Counted from the stretch's first letter, positions 52,346 to 61,775 are shown. The stretch is DNA of 64,000 bases from J054 sp965221985 (GCA_965221985.1 OZ244928.1:310001-374000); one strand, 5' to 3'. Notes: generated from the letters alone by a model not told the origin. Made by a program: numbers and translations.

Positions 52346-53091
52346 GATCGACTACTACCACAGGCCCGTCCAAAGGCCTGAAAAATTACTCTCGACAATT
52401 CGTTCTCGGCCGCGCGCCATTCCGGATGCCACTGTACGCCCAGAGCAAATCCCCTGGCATCGCGCACCGTAGCCGCTTCAACTAAGCCATCGGGAGCCAA
52501 AGCTTCAACCCTGAGACCCGGAGCGAGCTTCGCGACACCCTGGCCATGGACAGAATTCACCAAGTATTGGTCGCTGTCCCACAATTCAGCGAAGACACCA
52601 TCGGCGATAAAGTTGACCGGATGCGCCGGACCATACTGTACATCGAGAGGGTCGTCCGGATTCTCATGATGCGTCCCAAATTGGGGTAATTCTTTAAGTT
52701 CTTGATGCAGTGTACCGCCCAGAGCCACGTTGAGTTCTTGAAATCCGCGGCAAATTGCCAGCAAGGGCAAACCCGCTTCCAACGCCGCGGGAATTAGCGC
52801 CAGCGTGGCCCCATCGCGTGCTGGGTCACGCATGCTTCCCGAAAAACTAGGCTTTGCCCCGTAGTGCCCCGGCTCGATGTTGGATGGACTGCCTGTCAGT
52901 AGCAGACCATCCAAGCGCGGCAGGATTACCGTGCCGTCGAAATCATTCTCGAAGGCCGGCAGACCCACGGGATAAACGCCGGCAACATCCGCCAGGGCGC
53001 GCGAGTATTTTTCCCCGATCACATGAAACGGATGGGGATCAATGATTCGGCGGTCGGACACCACGCCGACAAGAGGTAATTCACTGCTCAT
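52342..53091 (-). CDS. puuD: Gamma-glutamyl-GABA hydrolase (PuuD-like)
   Basis: 249 residues of the class I glutamine-amidotransferase-like fold. The segment VGVVSDRRIIDPHPFHVIGEKY, nucleophile motif LLAICRGFQELNVALGG and the His-Glu pair in GVQWHPEW are diagnostic of PuuD (peptidase C26). It frees GABA from gamma-glutamyl-GABA. It is the first gene of the eight-gene operon, so its upstream region (53092-53278) should hold the operon promoter, divergent from the NYN-domain gene. Confidence 0.95.
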   Translation of the reverse strand: MSSELPLVGVVSDRRIIDPHPFHVIGEKYSRALADVAGVYPVGLPAFENDFDGTVILPRLDGLLLTGSPSNIEPGHYGAKPSFSGSMRDPARDGATLALIPAALEAGLPLLAICRGFQELNVALGGTLHQELKELPQFGTHHENPDDPLDVQYGPAHPVNFIADGVFAELWDSDQYLVNSVHGQGVAKLAPGLRVEALAPDGLVEAATVRDARGFALGVQWHPEWRAAENELSRVIFQAFGRACGSSRS

Positions 53092-53278
53092 ATTGGCCTA
53101 AGGTGCCAGAGCCGCCGAAGTCACGCCAGCCCTGGCGCTTAAACCATACCGAGCCACCCGGACTGGCGGCGGCAGTAGTTGCTCTTATAGGGCATGCAGC
53201 GACATCGGGGCGGAATGATTCAGCGCCGCGCAACGCACCAAGCCAACGCTAGGGCCAATGCACTGATAGAATCGATCC

Positions 53279-54034
53279 ATGAATACCGAAACTACCATTG
53301 CAGTATTTGTCGACTTCGAAAACCTTGCCCTAGGTGTCAAAGACATCAAGGGTGCGGAATTCCAAATCGAATTGATAATAAAGCGGCTACTGGAGAAAGG
53401 CCGTATCGTCTATAAACGTGCTTACTGCGATTGGAGCCAATACCGAAAATCCACGCGAGAATTTCACCTGCATGGCATTGAGCTCATAGATATTCCTCGC
53501 TCACGCATGAGTGGCAAGAATAGCGCGGACATTCGGATGGTCGTAGATGCCATCGATCTATGCTATGCAAAATCCCATATCGACGTATTTGCTTTGCTGA
53601 CCGGTGACAGCGACTTTTCACCGTTGGTATCCAAACTCAAAGAAAACGACAAGCGAGTACTAGGTTGTGGCGTACGCAACTCAACTTCCGAAATTTTGGC
53701 CTCAAGTTGTGACGAGTTCTTGTACTACGATGACTTGATCGCGGTGTCGAAAAAGCGCAAGACGCGCAAGAAAAAGAGCAAAGGCAAACCCAGCAAGCAA
53801 CAAGAAGCCTTGGATCGCATTGTTGAAACCGTGGAAGCACTGAATGCCGACTATGACCCAGTTTGGGGCTCAATGATCAAGCAGACTGTTAAGCGAGTTT
53901 ATCCTGGCTTCACGGAAAGCTACTACGGCTACAGCAGTTTCTCAAAGCTATTGGAAGACGCCCAAGATCAGGGCTTACTGAAACTTGAATTTGACGAGAC
54001 ACGCGGCAACTACAAGGTGCGTTCCGCAGGATAA
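53279..54034 (+). CDS. NYN-domain putative RNase with C-terminal LOTUS/OST-HTH domain
   Basis: 251 residues. The NYN (PIN-like) nuclease domain begins TIAVFVDFENLALG, with the Asp cluster continuing in SADIRMVVDAIDLCY and ALLTGDSDFSPLVSKL. The C-terminal part after a Lys-rich linker (KKRKTRKKKSKGKPSKQ) resembles the LOTUS/OST-HTH fold, ending GYSSFSKLLEDAQDQGLLKLE. This LabA/DUF88 plus LOTUS combination suggests RNA binding and cleavage. Divergent from puuD; 106 bp before fbp. Substrate is not known. Confidence 0.88.
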   Translation: MNTETTIAVFVDFENLALGVKDIKGAEFQIELIIKRLLEKGRIVYKRAYCDWSQYRKSTREFHLHGIELIDIPRSRMSGKNSADIRMVVDAIDLCYAKSHIDVFALLTGDSDFSPLVSKLKENDKRVLGCGVRNSTSEILASSCDEFLYYDDLIAVSKKRKTRKKKSKGKPSKQQEALDRIVETVEALNADYDPVWGSMIKQTVKRVYPGFTESYYGYSSFSKLLEDAQDQGLLKLEFDETRGNYKVRSAG

Positions 54035-54140
54035 TATCCCGTCCCATTTTTGATCCGCAGGCTAGCGGCGCCGAAGTGCATGGTCTAAGCTGCGGCCGCC
54101 GCACTATGCCATTCACCTAAAGCGAGAGAACCACTCAACG

Positions 54141-55148
54141 ATGAATAGTCCCGCAGTCCCCGCGATCACCACACTACAATCTCATATCCTAAAACAGGAG
54201 ATGCAGCATCCCGGTGCAACGGGAACCCTGTCTTGGATACTATCGGCCATGTCAATTTCGGCCAAAATGATCGCGGCCCAGGTACGGCGTGCCCGGCTGG
54301 AGGATGTTCTGGGCAGCGTGGGCAATGAGAACATTCAGGGTGAACAACAACAGAAGCTGGATGTGATCGCCAACGAAATTTTGCTGCGTACTCTCGGTGG
54401 CCGTGAAGGCGTGGCCATTGTCGCCTCGGAGGAAAACGAAGAGCCAGTAATTCTGCGGGATCAATCAGAAGGCGAAAGGCGCTACTGCGTGCTATTCGAT
54501 CCCTTGGATGGATCGTCGAATCTCGATGTATGCGGCGGCGTTGGCACTATATTCAGTATCTTGCGCCATGATCGCCGTGCCCAAGATGCGGAACATTCGA
54601 TATTGCAAGCTGGCACCGAGCAGGTAGCCGCCGGCTATATTCTGTATGGATCATCCACGGTTTTCACTTTGACGGTTGGCCAAGGTGTCGACATGTTTGT
54701 TTTGGATCCGGCTATCGGCGCATTCGTTTGCGTTGAAAAACAACTGAAGATTCCTATCGCGAACAAGAGTTACTCCCTGAACGAAGGGAATCGCCTCAGC
54801 TTGCCTGACGGCTATCAGAATTACCTGCATTGGGCCCAGCAAAATGGCTACTCGGCTCGGTACGCGGGCGCGATGGTCGCGGACGTCCACCGCATATTGC
54901 TCAAGGGTGGGCTATTCATGTACCCACAAAGCAAGAATGCCACACAAGGCAAATTGCGTTTGATGTACGAAGCGAATCCCATGGGGTTTTTGGTGGAGCA
55001 GGCAGGCGGACAGGCTATTTGCGAGCCGGGCAAACGAATTCTCGAGGTACAACCGACTGCCATTCATCAGCGGATACCTGTCGCCTTGGGAAGTCCAGAA
55101 GAACTGGCTCATCTGGAACAGCACTTAGAAAGCCAGCAAGGCGCATAG
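54141..55148 (+). CDS. fbp: Class I fructose-1,6-bisphosphatase
   Basis: 335 residues. The metal and substrate motifs are present: VASEENEEP, the signature LFDPLDGSSNLD, YILYGSSTVFTLT, and LRLMYEANPMGFLVEQAGG with the late Glu ligand. Lengths match the E. coli Fbp type. It catalyses the committed step of gluconeogenesis. The gene lies 106 bp after the NYN gene and 14 bp before the START-like gene. Confidence 0.96.
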   Translation: MNSPAVPAITTLQSHILKQEMQHPGATGTLSWILSAMSISAKMIAAQVRRARLEDVLGSVGNENIQGEQQQKLDVIANEILLRTLGGREGVAIVASEENEEPVILRDQSEGERRYCVLFDPLDGSSNLDVCGGVGTIFSILRHDRRAQDAEHSILQAGTEQVAAGYILYGSSTVFTLTVGQGVDMFVLDPAIGAFVCVEKQLKIPIANKSYSLNEGNRLSLPDGYQNYLHWAQQNGYSARYAGAMVADVHRILLKGGLFMYPQSKNATQGKLRLMYEANPMGFLVEQAGGQAICEPGKRILEVQPTAIHQRIPVALGSPEELAHLEQHLESQQGA

Positions 55149-55162
55149 GCTGGGGGCACGGA

Positions 55163-55792
55163 ATGCCCCGGTTGGAAAACTTGGATTCCACATTCCGGCA
55201 TCCACCGGCTCGCAAGAGCTGGTCGCTTGCTACCGTCCTTGTGTTGACGCTCGCCAGTTTCGCGACAGCAACTGAGATTCATAGCCTGGTCGTCAACGCG
55301 GATGGTGGCAGCTATGAGATGCGCGCGGAAAGCAGCATTGCTGCAGCGCCCGAATATATTCATCAGATCCTGATGGATTTCGAAAACTTCCATCGTTTGG
55401 CCGACGGGATCGCCGAAACGAAATTTGTTCGTGATGCAGTCTCGGACGAACAGCTCGGCTACACCCGCATAGAGAGTTGCGTCTGGTTCTTTTGCAAGAG
55501 TTTTGAGCGAGTGGAACGAATACTATCTGAACCGCCGCACAATCTTACTACCGTGGCGATTCCAGAACGCAGCGACTTTGAAGACTATCGAACGGAATGG
55601 CTATTGGAGGCGGAAGCCGAGGGCACGAGACTAACCATCAGCGCATCCATGAAACCGAAATTCTGGATTCCTCCCCTGATTGGCACCTGGGCGATTCGCC
55701 GTAAACTAGAACTTACAGCACAACAGCTCGGCGTCAATATCGAATACCTCTATTCTGAGGGACTAACGCTGGTCGATCTGCCCGAGCAATAG
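55163..55792 (+). CDS. Exported START/SRPBCC-like protein
   Basis: The ATG at 55163 gives 209 residues; the frame also runs open back through fbp, which is coincidental. A signal peptide follows a short basic N-terminus (WSLATVLVLTLASFATATE). The domain reads EIHSLVVNADGGSYEMRAES, EYIHQILMDFENFHRLADGI, a Cys pair in ESCVWFFCKSF and the C-terminal helix IRRKLELTAQQLGVNIEYL, fitting the SRPBCC (START-like) ligand-binding fold. It probably binds a lipid or hydrophobic ligand in the periplasm. Ligand unknown; convergent with the next gene. Confidence 0.75.
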   Translation: MPRLENLDSTFRHPPARKSWSLATVLVLTLASFATATEIHSLVVNADGGSYEMRAESSIAAAPEYIHQILMDFENFHRLADGIAETKFVRDAVSDEQLGYTRIESCVWFFCKSFERVERILSEPPHNLTTVAIPERSDFEDYRTEWLLEAEAEGTRLTISASMKPKFWIPPLIGTWAIRRKLELTAQQLGVNIEYLYSEGLTLVDLPEQ

Positions 55793-55811
55793 ATTGTCTG
55801 CCGTCTATCCC

Positions 55812-57044
55812 TTAATTCGTAGCGGGCTTTTCAACAATGAATTGCATGCCAGCATGCTCTTGCAAGGCGGGGATTAACTTTGCGCCGAAACAGCTTGCCG
55901 GCGTCAATGACCCGCCGCCGATACCATCGCGACAATCGCCCGCCACCAAAGCCACAGCCGCTTCGCCCAACATTCGGGCTGTGGCTCCATAGCCTGGATC
56001 ACGATCGCCGCTGATTCGCCCCTTAACGGTGACTCCGCCCCGTTTACCCACCAAGCGAATATCAAAGAATCCAGCATCGCGATCGCGGGCCGACGGGCCT
56101 TCGCCGGGCGCGGGCAAAAACCGCCGCTGCATGAATGTCCGGATCGGCTTAATAGCTGCCGCCAGCATGAAGCCGCGGATCGCTAGTCCAACTATCCCGG
56201 CCGTTACTCTTCCACGCACACCGCCGCCGGTCATTAGGGCTTCGCTATAGCGAAACTCAGGACCGTAAGCGTAATCGGTCAGTGCGTTACTGCGTCTGAC
56301 GATGCGCGTATTCACCGGACCCATAAAAAACGGCGCCGTCCAAGAATGCACATCTTGGTCCCAGCGGGCCCCGGCCTGATCCTCTACCCGGGGTCCGCGC
56401 CGTGATGTGTGGGGATCCAAGGCATAAGGATCAGCCAACAAGCGACGCAGGCGATGATCATGGCGGGCCTGCTCCACGAGATTTAGTAAGCTCGCAATGG
56501 TGCCTCCGCTAAAGCCGCCGCGGGCATTTTTCAAAAAAAACTTCAGTTCATCGCAAGGTCCGCCCGCTTTGTCTTGCATGGCCTCGTTGATCATCAGGCT
56601 ACCCAGATCCGAGGGAATTGAATCGAAACCGCAGCAATGCACCAGGCGAGCACCAGTCTCTTGCGCTTCTTCATCATGCAGATCAATCATTTCACGAATC
56701 CACGGGACCTCGCCGGTAATATCGCAGTAGTGGGTGCCAGCCGAGGCGCAGGCAGCCACCAAGTCACTGCCATATAGGGAATAAGGACCGACAGTGGTGC
56801 ACAGCACACGAGTTCGCAATGCCAGGGATGACAATTCTTCGGCACTAGTGGCATCAGCGGTCAATATGGGTAGATAGCTGGCGTTAAGCTCGGTGCGCAA
56901 GGCTTCCAAACGTGGCTGGTCCCGTCCAGCAATGGCCCAACGAAGTGAACCCACAGACCCATGCCGCGCGACCAAGTGTTCGACAACCAAGCGACCGACA
57001 AAACCCGTGGCGCCGTACAAGATCAAATCGAATTCTCGCGCCAC
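55812..57044 (-). CDS. Saccharopine dehydrogenase-like NADP-binding oxidoreductase
   Basis: 410 residues. The Rossmann start FDLILYGATGFVGRLVVEHL and the segments WAIAGRDQPRLEALRTEL, THYCDITGEVPWIREMID and HCCGFDSIPSDLGSL place it with the saccharopine-dehydrogenase-like group that includes the mycobacterial trans-acting enoyl reductases. The C-terminal region has GGGSLTPASCFGAKLIPAL. It is the last gene of the Mla-like operon (9 bp after the auxiliary lipoprotein gene), which hints at a lipid-related substrate. Lysine-pathway function is unlikely. Confidence 0.88.
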   Translation of the reverse strand: MAREFDLILYGATGFVGRLVVEHLVARHGSVGSLRWAIAGRDQPRLEALRTELNASYLPILTADATSAEELSSLALRTRVLCTTVGPYSLYGSDLVAACASAGTHYCDITGEVPWIREMIDLHDEEAQETGARLVHCCGFDSIPSDLGSLMINEAMQDKAGGPCDELKFFLKNARGGFSGGTIASLLNLVEQARHDHRLRRLLADPYALDPHTSRRGPRVEDQAGARWDQDVHSWTAPFFMGPVNTRIVRRSNALTDYAYGPEFRYSEALMTGGGVRGRVTAGIVGLAIRGFMLAAAIKPIRTFMQRRFLPAPGEGPSARDRDAGFFDIRLVGKRGGVTVKGRISGDRDPGYGATARMLGEAAVALVAGDCRDGIGGGSLTPASCFGAKLIPALQEHAGMQFIVEKPATN

Positions 57045-57053
57045 CTTTATGGC

Positions 57054-57665
57054 TCAATCATTGGGCGACGAGTTTTGGTCGCGCAGTTTGTTGATAGTCG
57101 ATGCGATGTCGCGACTAAATGCTTCCAATACAGCGTTCAAGGCTACGATGTCCGCATTAGCCCCGAAAGAGGACTGCGACGCCTGAGTGTATCGATGCCG
57201 CAGTGGTCCAATGATCACTTGAGACTTATCGCTGACACTCCATTGCACGATCAACACGGCCTCATCCTGAGCATTGACATCGAATTGATCGATACTGCCC
57301 ACGACCCGATAGTTGGGGCGCACGACGGCGATGGTTGGAAGCTCGACCACGGAGGCCCCCTCAAGCAAGCTAGACAGATTGGCTGCGACAGTGCGTGGCA
57401 CTGAGTCTTCTAGGTCTTCACCCCAGCGATGAAAATCATCTATTTGCAATTCGTTCCCACGGCCCCGCTTTACGATCTGCGGACGATGCAAGTATTCAGG
57501 CAAAGTCAATGGACCCAAGCCCACCAGCAAATCACCAGCTGGCGTGAAGTCTTTTGCCGGCAGAGGTGATAAGGCGTAGTAGCGAACACTCGGCGAACTT
57601 GCACAGCCCGCTACTAGTAGCAGAAAAGTTAAACCAAGAACTGTGAATCTATGAGCACCGCGCAT
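57054..57665 (-). CDS. PqiC/ABC-type transport auxiliary lipoprotein
   Basis: 203 residues. The lipobox LTFLLLVAGCASS predicts lipid attachment. The body contains VRYYALSPLP, LGPLTLPEYLHRPQIVKRG, a classic PqiC/YmbA opening, plus FHRWGEDLEDSVPRTVAANLS and YRVVGSIDQFDV. It starts 2 bp after the MlaD-family stop. It would receive lipid from, or anchor, the MlaD-family protein at the outer membrane. High-confidence family; the precise lipid is not known. Confidence 0.9.
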   Translation of the reverse strand: MRGAHRFTVLGLTFLLLVAGCASSPSVRYYALSPLPAKDFTPAGDLLVGLGPLTLPEYLHRPQIVKRGRGNELQIDDFHRWGEDLEDSVPRTVAANLSSLLEGASVVELPTIAVVRPNYRVVGSIDQFDVNAQDEAVLIVQWSVSDKSQVIIGPLRHRYTQASQSSFGANADIVALNAVLEAFSRDIASTINKLRDQNSSPND

Positions 57666-57667
57666 AA

Positions 57668-58678
57668 CTAGTCCTTCGCTTTTCGCTTACCGCGCAATAG
57701 AGCTTCTGGATTACGCTCAAGATAATCTAGAAATATTCGCAATGAGCGCGCCGCATCCTTCACTTCATCCAGGGTGTCATTGAGTTCCACGGCCAACTCG
57801 GAATCGCCTTGCAACTGCTCCGTCGCCATACGGAGCGCGTCCTCGCCCGCCGCCAAGGTGCTATCGAGTTTGTTCAGGGACGTCCCAAGATTTTCAACAA
57901 TGGGCTCTAAACCTTCATCGACATTGCGGACTAAGCTGCGGGTATCGGCCACCGCCGCACGAAAAGCATCGATACTACCGCGAAGCTCGCCCGGCAAGGC
58001 CTGAGTATCTTCAGCATTAACCAGGCGATTCAAGCCGGCGAGGGTCTGCTGCAATTCAGGCGAATTAACCAGCTTATCAACGCCGTCGACGAGACTTTGA
58101 ACATCAGCGCCGAGCTTCTGTACATCAATGCTTTCGGAGAACTCGGAAAACCAACTTTGCAAGTTGGAGAATATGAGCTGAATATTCGAGGCGATGCTGG
58201 GGATTTCCGGATGCGGAGGATTTAGGCCTCTATATACAGGCTCCATTTCTGGATGCAGATCAAGCTCAACTACCAGCTGACCCGTGACGAAGCTCTCCAC
58301 ACCCAGCTGGGACCTCAGGCCCGCATCGATCATGTCGTCCATGCGCAATGTCTCGCGCTCTTCATCGCCAACCAATTTTCCATCGCGCGTAATCTCCAGT
58401 GCGTCCGGAAAAAGCTCGAGAGTCACCGGCGTCACAAACTCCAGGGTTTCCGCATCACCTACTAAGGAAATGTCGGTCACATAGCCGACGCGAACTCCGC
58501 GAAACAATACGTTCGAGCCCACGCGCAAGCCCTTGACCGAAGAATCAAAGTAGGTGACGTAATAGAGCTTGGCTTGCAGTAACTCCCGGCCGCCAAACAA
58601 AGATACGGCTAGGGCAACTAGGGCAACTGCTGCCACGACAAAAGCCCCGATCAAAGTCGGATTACTTTGCTTACTCAT
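57668..58678 (-). CDS. MlaD/MCE-family lipid transport protein
   Basis: 336 residues. A single N-terminal membrane anchor (LIGAFVVAAVALVALAVSLFGG) is followed by one MCE domain (LYYVTYFDSSVKGLRVGSNV, then FRGVRVGYVTDISLVGD) and a long C-terminal helical tail with IFSNLQSWFSEFSESIDVQKL. The hydrophobic tail is suited to forming a lipid tunnel. It overlaps the ATPase stop by 4 nt. Longer than E. coli MlaD (about 180), closer to single-domain PqiB/YebT relatives. Confidence 0.92.
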   Translation of the reverse strand: MSKQSNPTLIGAFVVAAVALVALAVSLFGGRELLQAKLYYVTYFDSSVKGLRVGSNVLFRGVRVGYVTDISLVGDAETLEFVTPVTLELFPDALEITRDGKLVGDEERETLRMDDMIDAGLRSQLGVESFVTGQLVVELDLHPEMEPVYRGLNPPHPEIPSIASNIQLIFSNLQSWFSEFSESIDVQKLGADVQSLVDGVDKLVNSPELQQTLAGLNRLVNAEDTQALPGELRGSIDAFRAAVADTRSLVRNVDEGLEPIVENLGTSLNKLDSTLAAGEDALRMATEQLQGDSELAVELNDTLDEVKDAARSLRIFLDYLERNPEALLRGKRKAKD

Positions 58679-59451
58679 GCAACATCGGACTCCGGATCAA
58701 TTTCACCCCGACGGAGAAAATTACGGACTGCATAGCTCTCGTGCTCATCACGCAGGCGACTAGGATCACCCGTGGCCAGCTGGGTTTTTGTGTCGGCATC
58801 CAGAAAAACGGAATTGTTCGCGATGGCAAAAATACTCGCAAGCTCGTGGGTTACGATGACCACGGTGGTTTCAAGACTGTCGCGTAGTTCCAAAATCAAA
58901 TCATCCAATAGCTTCGCGCTGATAGGATCCAAGCCTGCTGAGGGCTCGTCGAAAAAAAGTATTTCAGGATCCATCGCCATGGCGCGCGCCAAGCCCGCTC
59001 TCTTGCGCATGCCACCAGAAATCTCGTTGGGATAATAGTCTTCAAAGCCCGCCAAGCCCACCAGTGAAAGCTTGTAGGCACAGATCTCACGAATTTCCTT
59101 ATCATCAAGTTCTGTATATTGGGTCAAGGGCAGACCGACATTCTCGGCCAGGGTCATCCCGCTCCACAATGCACCGCTTTGAAACAAGGTGCCAAAATTG
59201 CGCTTCAGACGTTCCCGCTCAGCGGGCGGCGCATCCCAAAAGGACAAACCCCGAAAGCGCACCTGCCCCATGGCCGGCTCTTTCAAGCCGATCATGCTCT
59301 TTAGCAAAGTACTCTTGCCACAACCGCTACCACCCATAATGACGAATACATCACCATGATAGACGGTGAAGTTCAGATCCTGCTGAATTAGAAATTCGCC
59401 ATAGGCTAATTTAAGGTTGCTGACCTCGATATGGGGGTCGCGCTGACTCAA
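58675..59451 (-). CDS. MlaF-like ABC ATPase
   Basis: 258 residues. Walker A GGSGCGKSTLLKSM, Q-loop GTLFQSGALWSGMTL, signature ISGGMRKRAGLARAMAM (with the M-R-K-R-A form typical of MlaF), Walker B ILFFDEPSAGLDP and switch His in VTHELASIF. The MlaF-type sequence and the partner genes point to phospholipid or other lipid transport between the inner and outer membrane. It starts 1 bp after the permease stop. Confidence 0.94.
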   Translation of the reverse strand: MSQRDPHIEVSNLKLAYGEFLIQQDLNFTVYHGDVFVIMGGSGCGKSTLLKSMIGLKEPAMGQVRFRGLSFWDAPPAERERLKRNFGTLFQSGALWSGMTLAENVGLPLTQYTELDDKEIREICAYKLSLVGLAGFEDYYPNEISGGMRKRAGLARAMAMDPEILFFDEPSAGLDPISAKLLDDLILELRDSLETTVVIVTHELASIFAIANNSVFLDADTKTQLATGDPSRLRDEHESYAVRNFLRRGEIDPESDVA

Positions 59452-59452
59452 C

Positions 59453-60583
59453 TCATATACCCAGATTGATGTAAATAACGGTCAGCACCGAAGCGCTCAC
59501 AACGATCATGACAATGCCCATGACGACGGCCTTGGTCGTGGCCTGGCCCACCGCCATGGCACTGCCGCCGCAGGCAATACCTTGCTCGCAACCCGCCAAA
59601 CCCACCAAGGTCGCATAGACAATACACTTGAATAAGCCACCAAGCAGGCTGTTCAAGCCCACCGCTGCAATGGTCTGCTCAAGGTACTGCACTAGGCTCA
59701 CATCCAGCATGACCAAAGCCACGGCGGCACCGCCGAGAATGCCCATGAGACTGGCATACGTCGTCAAGAGAGGCGCCATTAAGATCAAGGCCAACACTCG
59801 CGGCGTGACCAGGAAATCCATGGGATTGATACCCAAGGTCGTCAGAGCATCGACTTCTTCATTAACCTTCATGGTGCCGATTTGCGCGGCATAGGCCGCA
59901 CCCGTGCGGCCGGCGATGATGATGGCGGTCATGATGGGTGACATTTCACGGACCATGGCAACCGCAACCAGGTTCGCCGTGTAAATTCCCGCCCCAAAGA
60001 GCTCCAGCTGCATCACCCCAACGAAGGCGAAAATCATGCCCATCAAGAATCCAATGAGGCTCACTATGGGCAGCGCCTCAACCCCCGCCTCTTGGATATG
60101 CTGGACGAAATCAGAACCCAAATAGGTGGCTTCGCCGCGCAAGAACCGTCTGATCGACAGTACGAACTTACCGGTGAAAGCTAGGAGTTCGCGAGTGCTC
60201 TGCACAGCATCCAGAACCATTTCTCCAAGCTGTTCTAGTGCCCCCTTCTCTAGGCTGTTCCGGCGCGCACCTTTACGTTCCTTGACCGCCAGGGCCATGG
60301 CCATCAATCGCTGAGCGCCTTGGGGCAAGCCGTCTTCATATAGAGGTATTGACTGTGCCTCGGCGCTACGCCGAATGGCGATGAGGATGGTGACTAAACC
60401 GGTATCCCAATCCCCCAAGCCGGCCGTCAAGAATTGCACGGCAACCGGCGGTGGCGTCTGACGCAGCTGATCTAGAACGAGATCAGGATCCGGCAATTCG
60501 GTGCCCAGCAACCAATCGCCGGCGAACTCAATTTGCAATGATCCGTCAGAGCCAGAATTGCACTGGAGTGTGGCACCAGTCAT
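59453..60583 (-). CDS. MlaE-family permease with N-terminal STAS-like domain
   Basis: 376 residues from the first ATG at 60583 (an upstream TTG at 60604 is in frame). The first 110 residues are soluble and STAS-like (LQIEFAGDWLLGTELPDP, WDTGLVTILIAIRRSAE), a fused form of the MlaB-type partner. The MlaE domain follows with about five membrane helices and the conserved segments EAGVEALPIVSLIGFLMGMI, IAGRTGAAYAAQIGTMKVNE and TTLGINPMDFLVTPR. It is the first gene of the operon MlaE-MlaF-MlaD-PqiC-saccharopine-like. Confidence 0.93.
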   Translation of the reverse strand: MTGATLQCNSGSDGSLQIEFAGDWLLGTELPDPDLVLDQLRQTPPPVAVQFLTAGLGDWDTGLVTILIAIRRSAEAQSIPLYEDGLPQGAQRLMAMALAVKERKGARRNSLEKGALEQLGEMVLDAVQSTRELLAFTGKFVLSIRRFLRGEATYLGSDFVQHIQEAGVEALPIVSLIGFLMGMIFAFVGVMQLELFGAGIYTANLVAVAMVREMSPIMTAIIIAGRTGAAYAAQIGTMKVNEEVDALTTLGINPMDFLVTPRVLALILMAPLLTTYASLMGILGGAAVALVMLDVSLVQYLEQTIAAVGLNSLLGGLFKCIVYATLVGLAGCEQGIACGGSAMAVGQATTKAVVMGIVMIVVSASVLTVIYINLGI

Positions 60584-60716
60584 CGGGCAATAGTGCCGAC
60601 GCAAGCTGTCTGCGTAAAGCCAGGCCTAGTCAGCGCTTTCATCCGTACCGGCGGCCATCATGAACAGCCGCGCGTGCGAGTCACGCAATGCCACGAATCC
60701 TTTACCTCAGGCTTGA

Positions 60717-61577
60717 TCAATTCGATAACCATGGTTCTAAGAGAGCAAGGCTGCGCGACCACAGTTCCTTGGCTAACGTCTCGTCCCAGGCAATGTTTAA
60801 CGGCTGCTTACCACCACCATGAGACTTCAGAAAAAAGTTGCCGCTCAGTGACTCAGCCGCCGGGTCGCTTGCGAGAAAGACGGCTGTGACCGCTCCCTCA
60901 GCCGGTGACCGCATGCTCGGTTTCAATCTCGCGATACCGTCTGGCCCAAAATCCCGGTTATTACGAAGCAAGCCGGTATCGATAAGGCCCGGACAAAATG
61001 CATTGGAAACCACGCGCGTGCCCGCTAAGTCCCGCGCCAGCAGCATGCTGACCAGCATATTGGCTAGTTTCGTGTTGGCGTACGCCGTCCAGCCATCGAA
61101 GCCGCGCTCCATTTGTAGATCTGACAGATCGAGCCGCGCGCTGCCCAATGCACTGGAAGAATTGAAAGCGATACGCGCCGGAGCACTGGCGATTAAGAGT
61201 TCCCGCAGACGCAAGCTTAGTAGCATCGGTGCTAAGTGATTGACCGCGAAGCTCAGCTCAAAGCCATCCGCGCTCACTTGACGATGGTCCGTTAGCAGTC
61301 CCGCGTTGTTGATCAACACATCCAGTCGCCGATGGCCTGCGCTAACGCGATTGGCTAAATCTCGAACCTGGTCTAGTTCAGAAAAGTCGGCCAGCAAGTG
61401 ATCGACCTGACAGTCGGGAAACTCGCTATGAAGCAGCTCTTCGGTGCGAGCTAGTTTCTCCGGGTCGCGCCCAGTGAGTAGCAGGTGAAAGCCTCGACGA
61501 GCGAGTTCGACGGCAATGGCTAGTCCGATGCCGTTGGTAGCGCCGGTTATTAAACAAGATCTGGGTTCAGTGGTCAC
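60717..61577 (-). CDS. Short-chain dehydrogenase/reductase (SDR) family protein
   Basis: 286 residues. The cofactor motif is ITGATNGIGLAIAVELARRG (TGxxxGxG), followed by LINNAGLL (NNAG) and the catalytic Ser, Tyr and Lys in FNSSSALG and AYANTKLAN. Arg in LLTGRDPEKL favours NADP. The sequence is nearest to the retinol-dehydrogenase/oxidoreductase group (VNHLAPMLLSLRL). Substrate is unknown. No direct operon partner is seen. Confidence 0.92.
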   Translation of the reverse strand: MTTEPRSCLITGATNGIGLAIAVELARRGFHLLLTGRDPEKLARTEELLHSEFPDCQVDHLLADFSELDQVRDLANRVSAGHRRLDVLINNAGLLTDHRQVSADGFELSFAVNHLAPMLLSLRLRELLIASAPARIAFNSSSALGSARLDLSDLQMERGFDGWTAYANTKLANMLVSMLLARDLAGTRVVSNAFCPGLIDTGLLRNNRDFGPDGIARLKPSMRSPAEGAVTAVFLASDPAAESLSGNFFLKSHGGGKQPLNIAWDETLAKELWSRSLALLEPWLSN

Positions 61578-61775
61578 GGCTACGGGCTCGAGGAAAATCT
61601 CAAATGAGCCAGTTTACTGACTAATTCGCAACAGGTGGGCAGAGTAACAAAGGATAACGGTCGCAGAGGAAGCACGACAGCCAAGCTATAGTCGCTAGAA
61701 ATAGCAGCTATTGATAGCTTATCGAATATAAATTACGCCGTAGGCTTAACGCATGCTCGAGGATAAGCCTAATTC

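Noticed and set aside
54830..55162. Open frame running through fbp into the START-like gene
   Set aside because: The part within fbp is in another frame and has no homology features. The real gene begins at the ATG at 55163, where a signal peptide starts.
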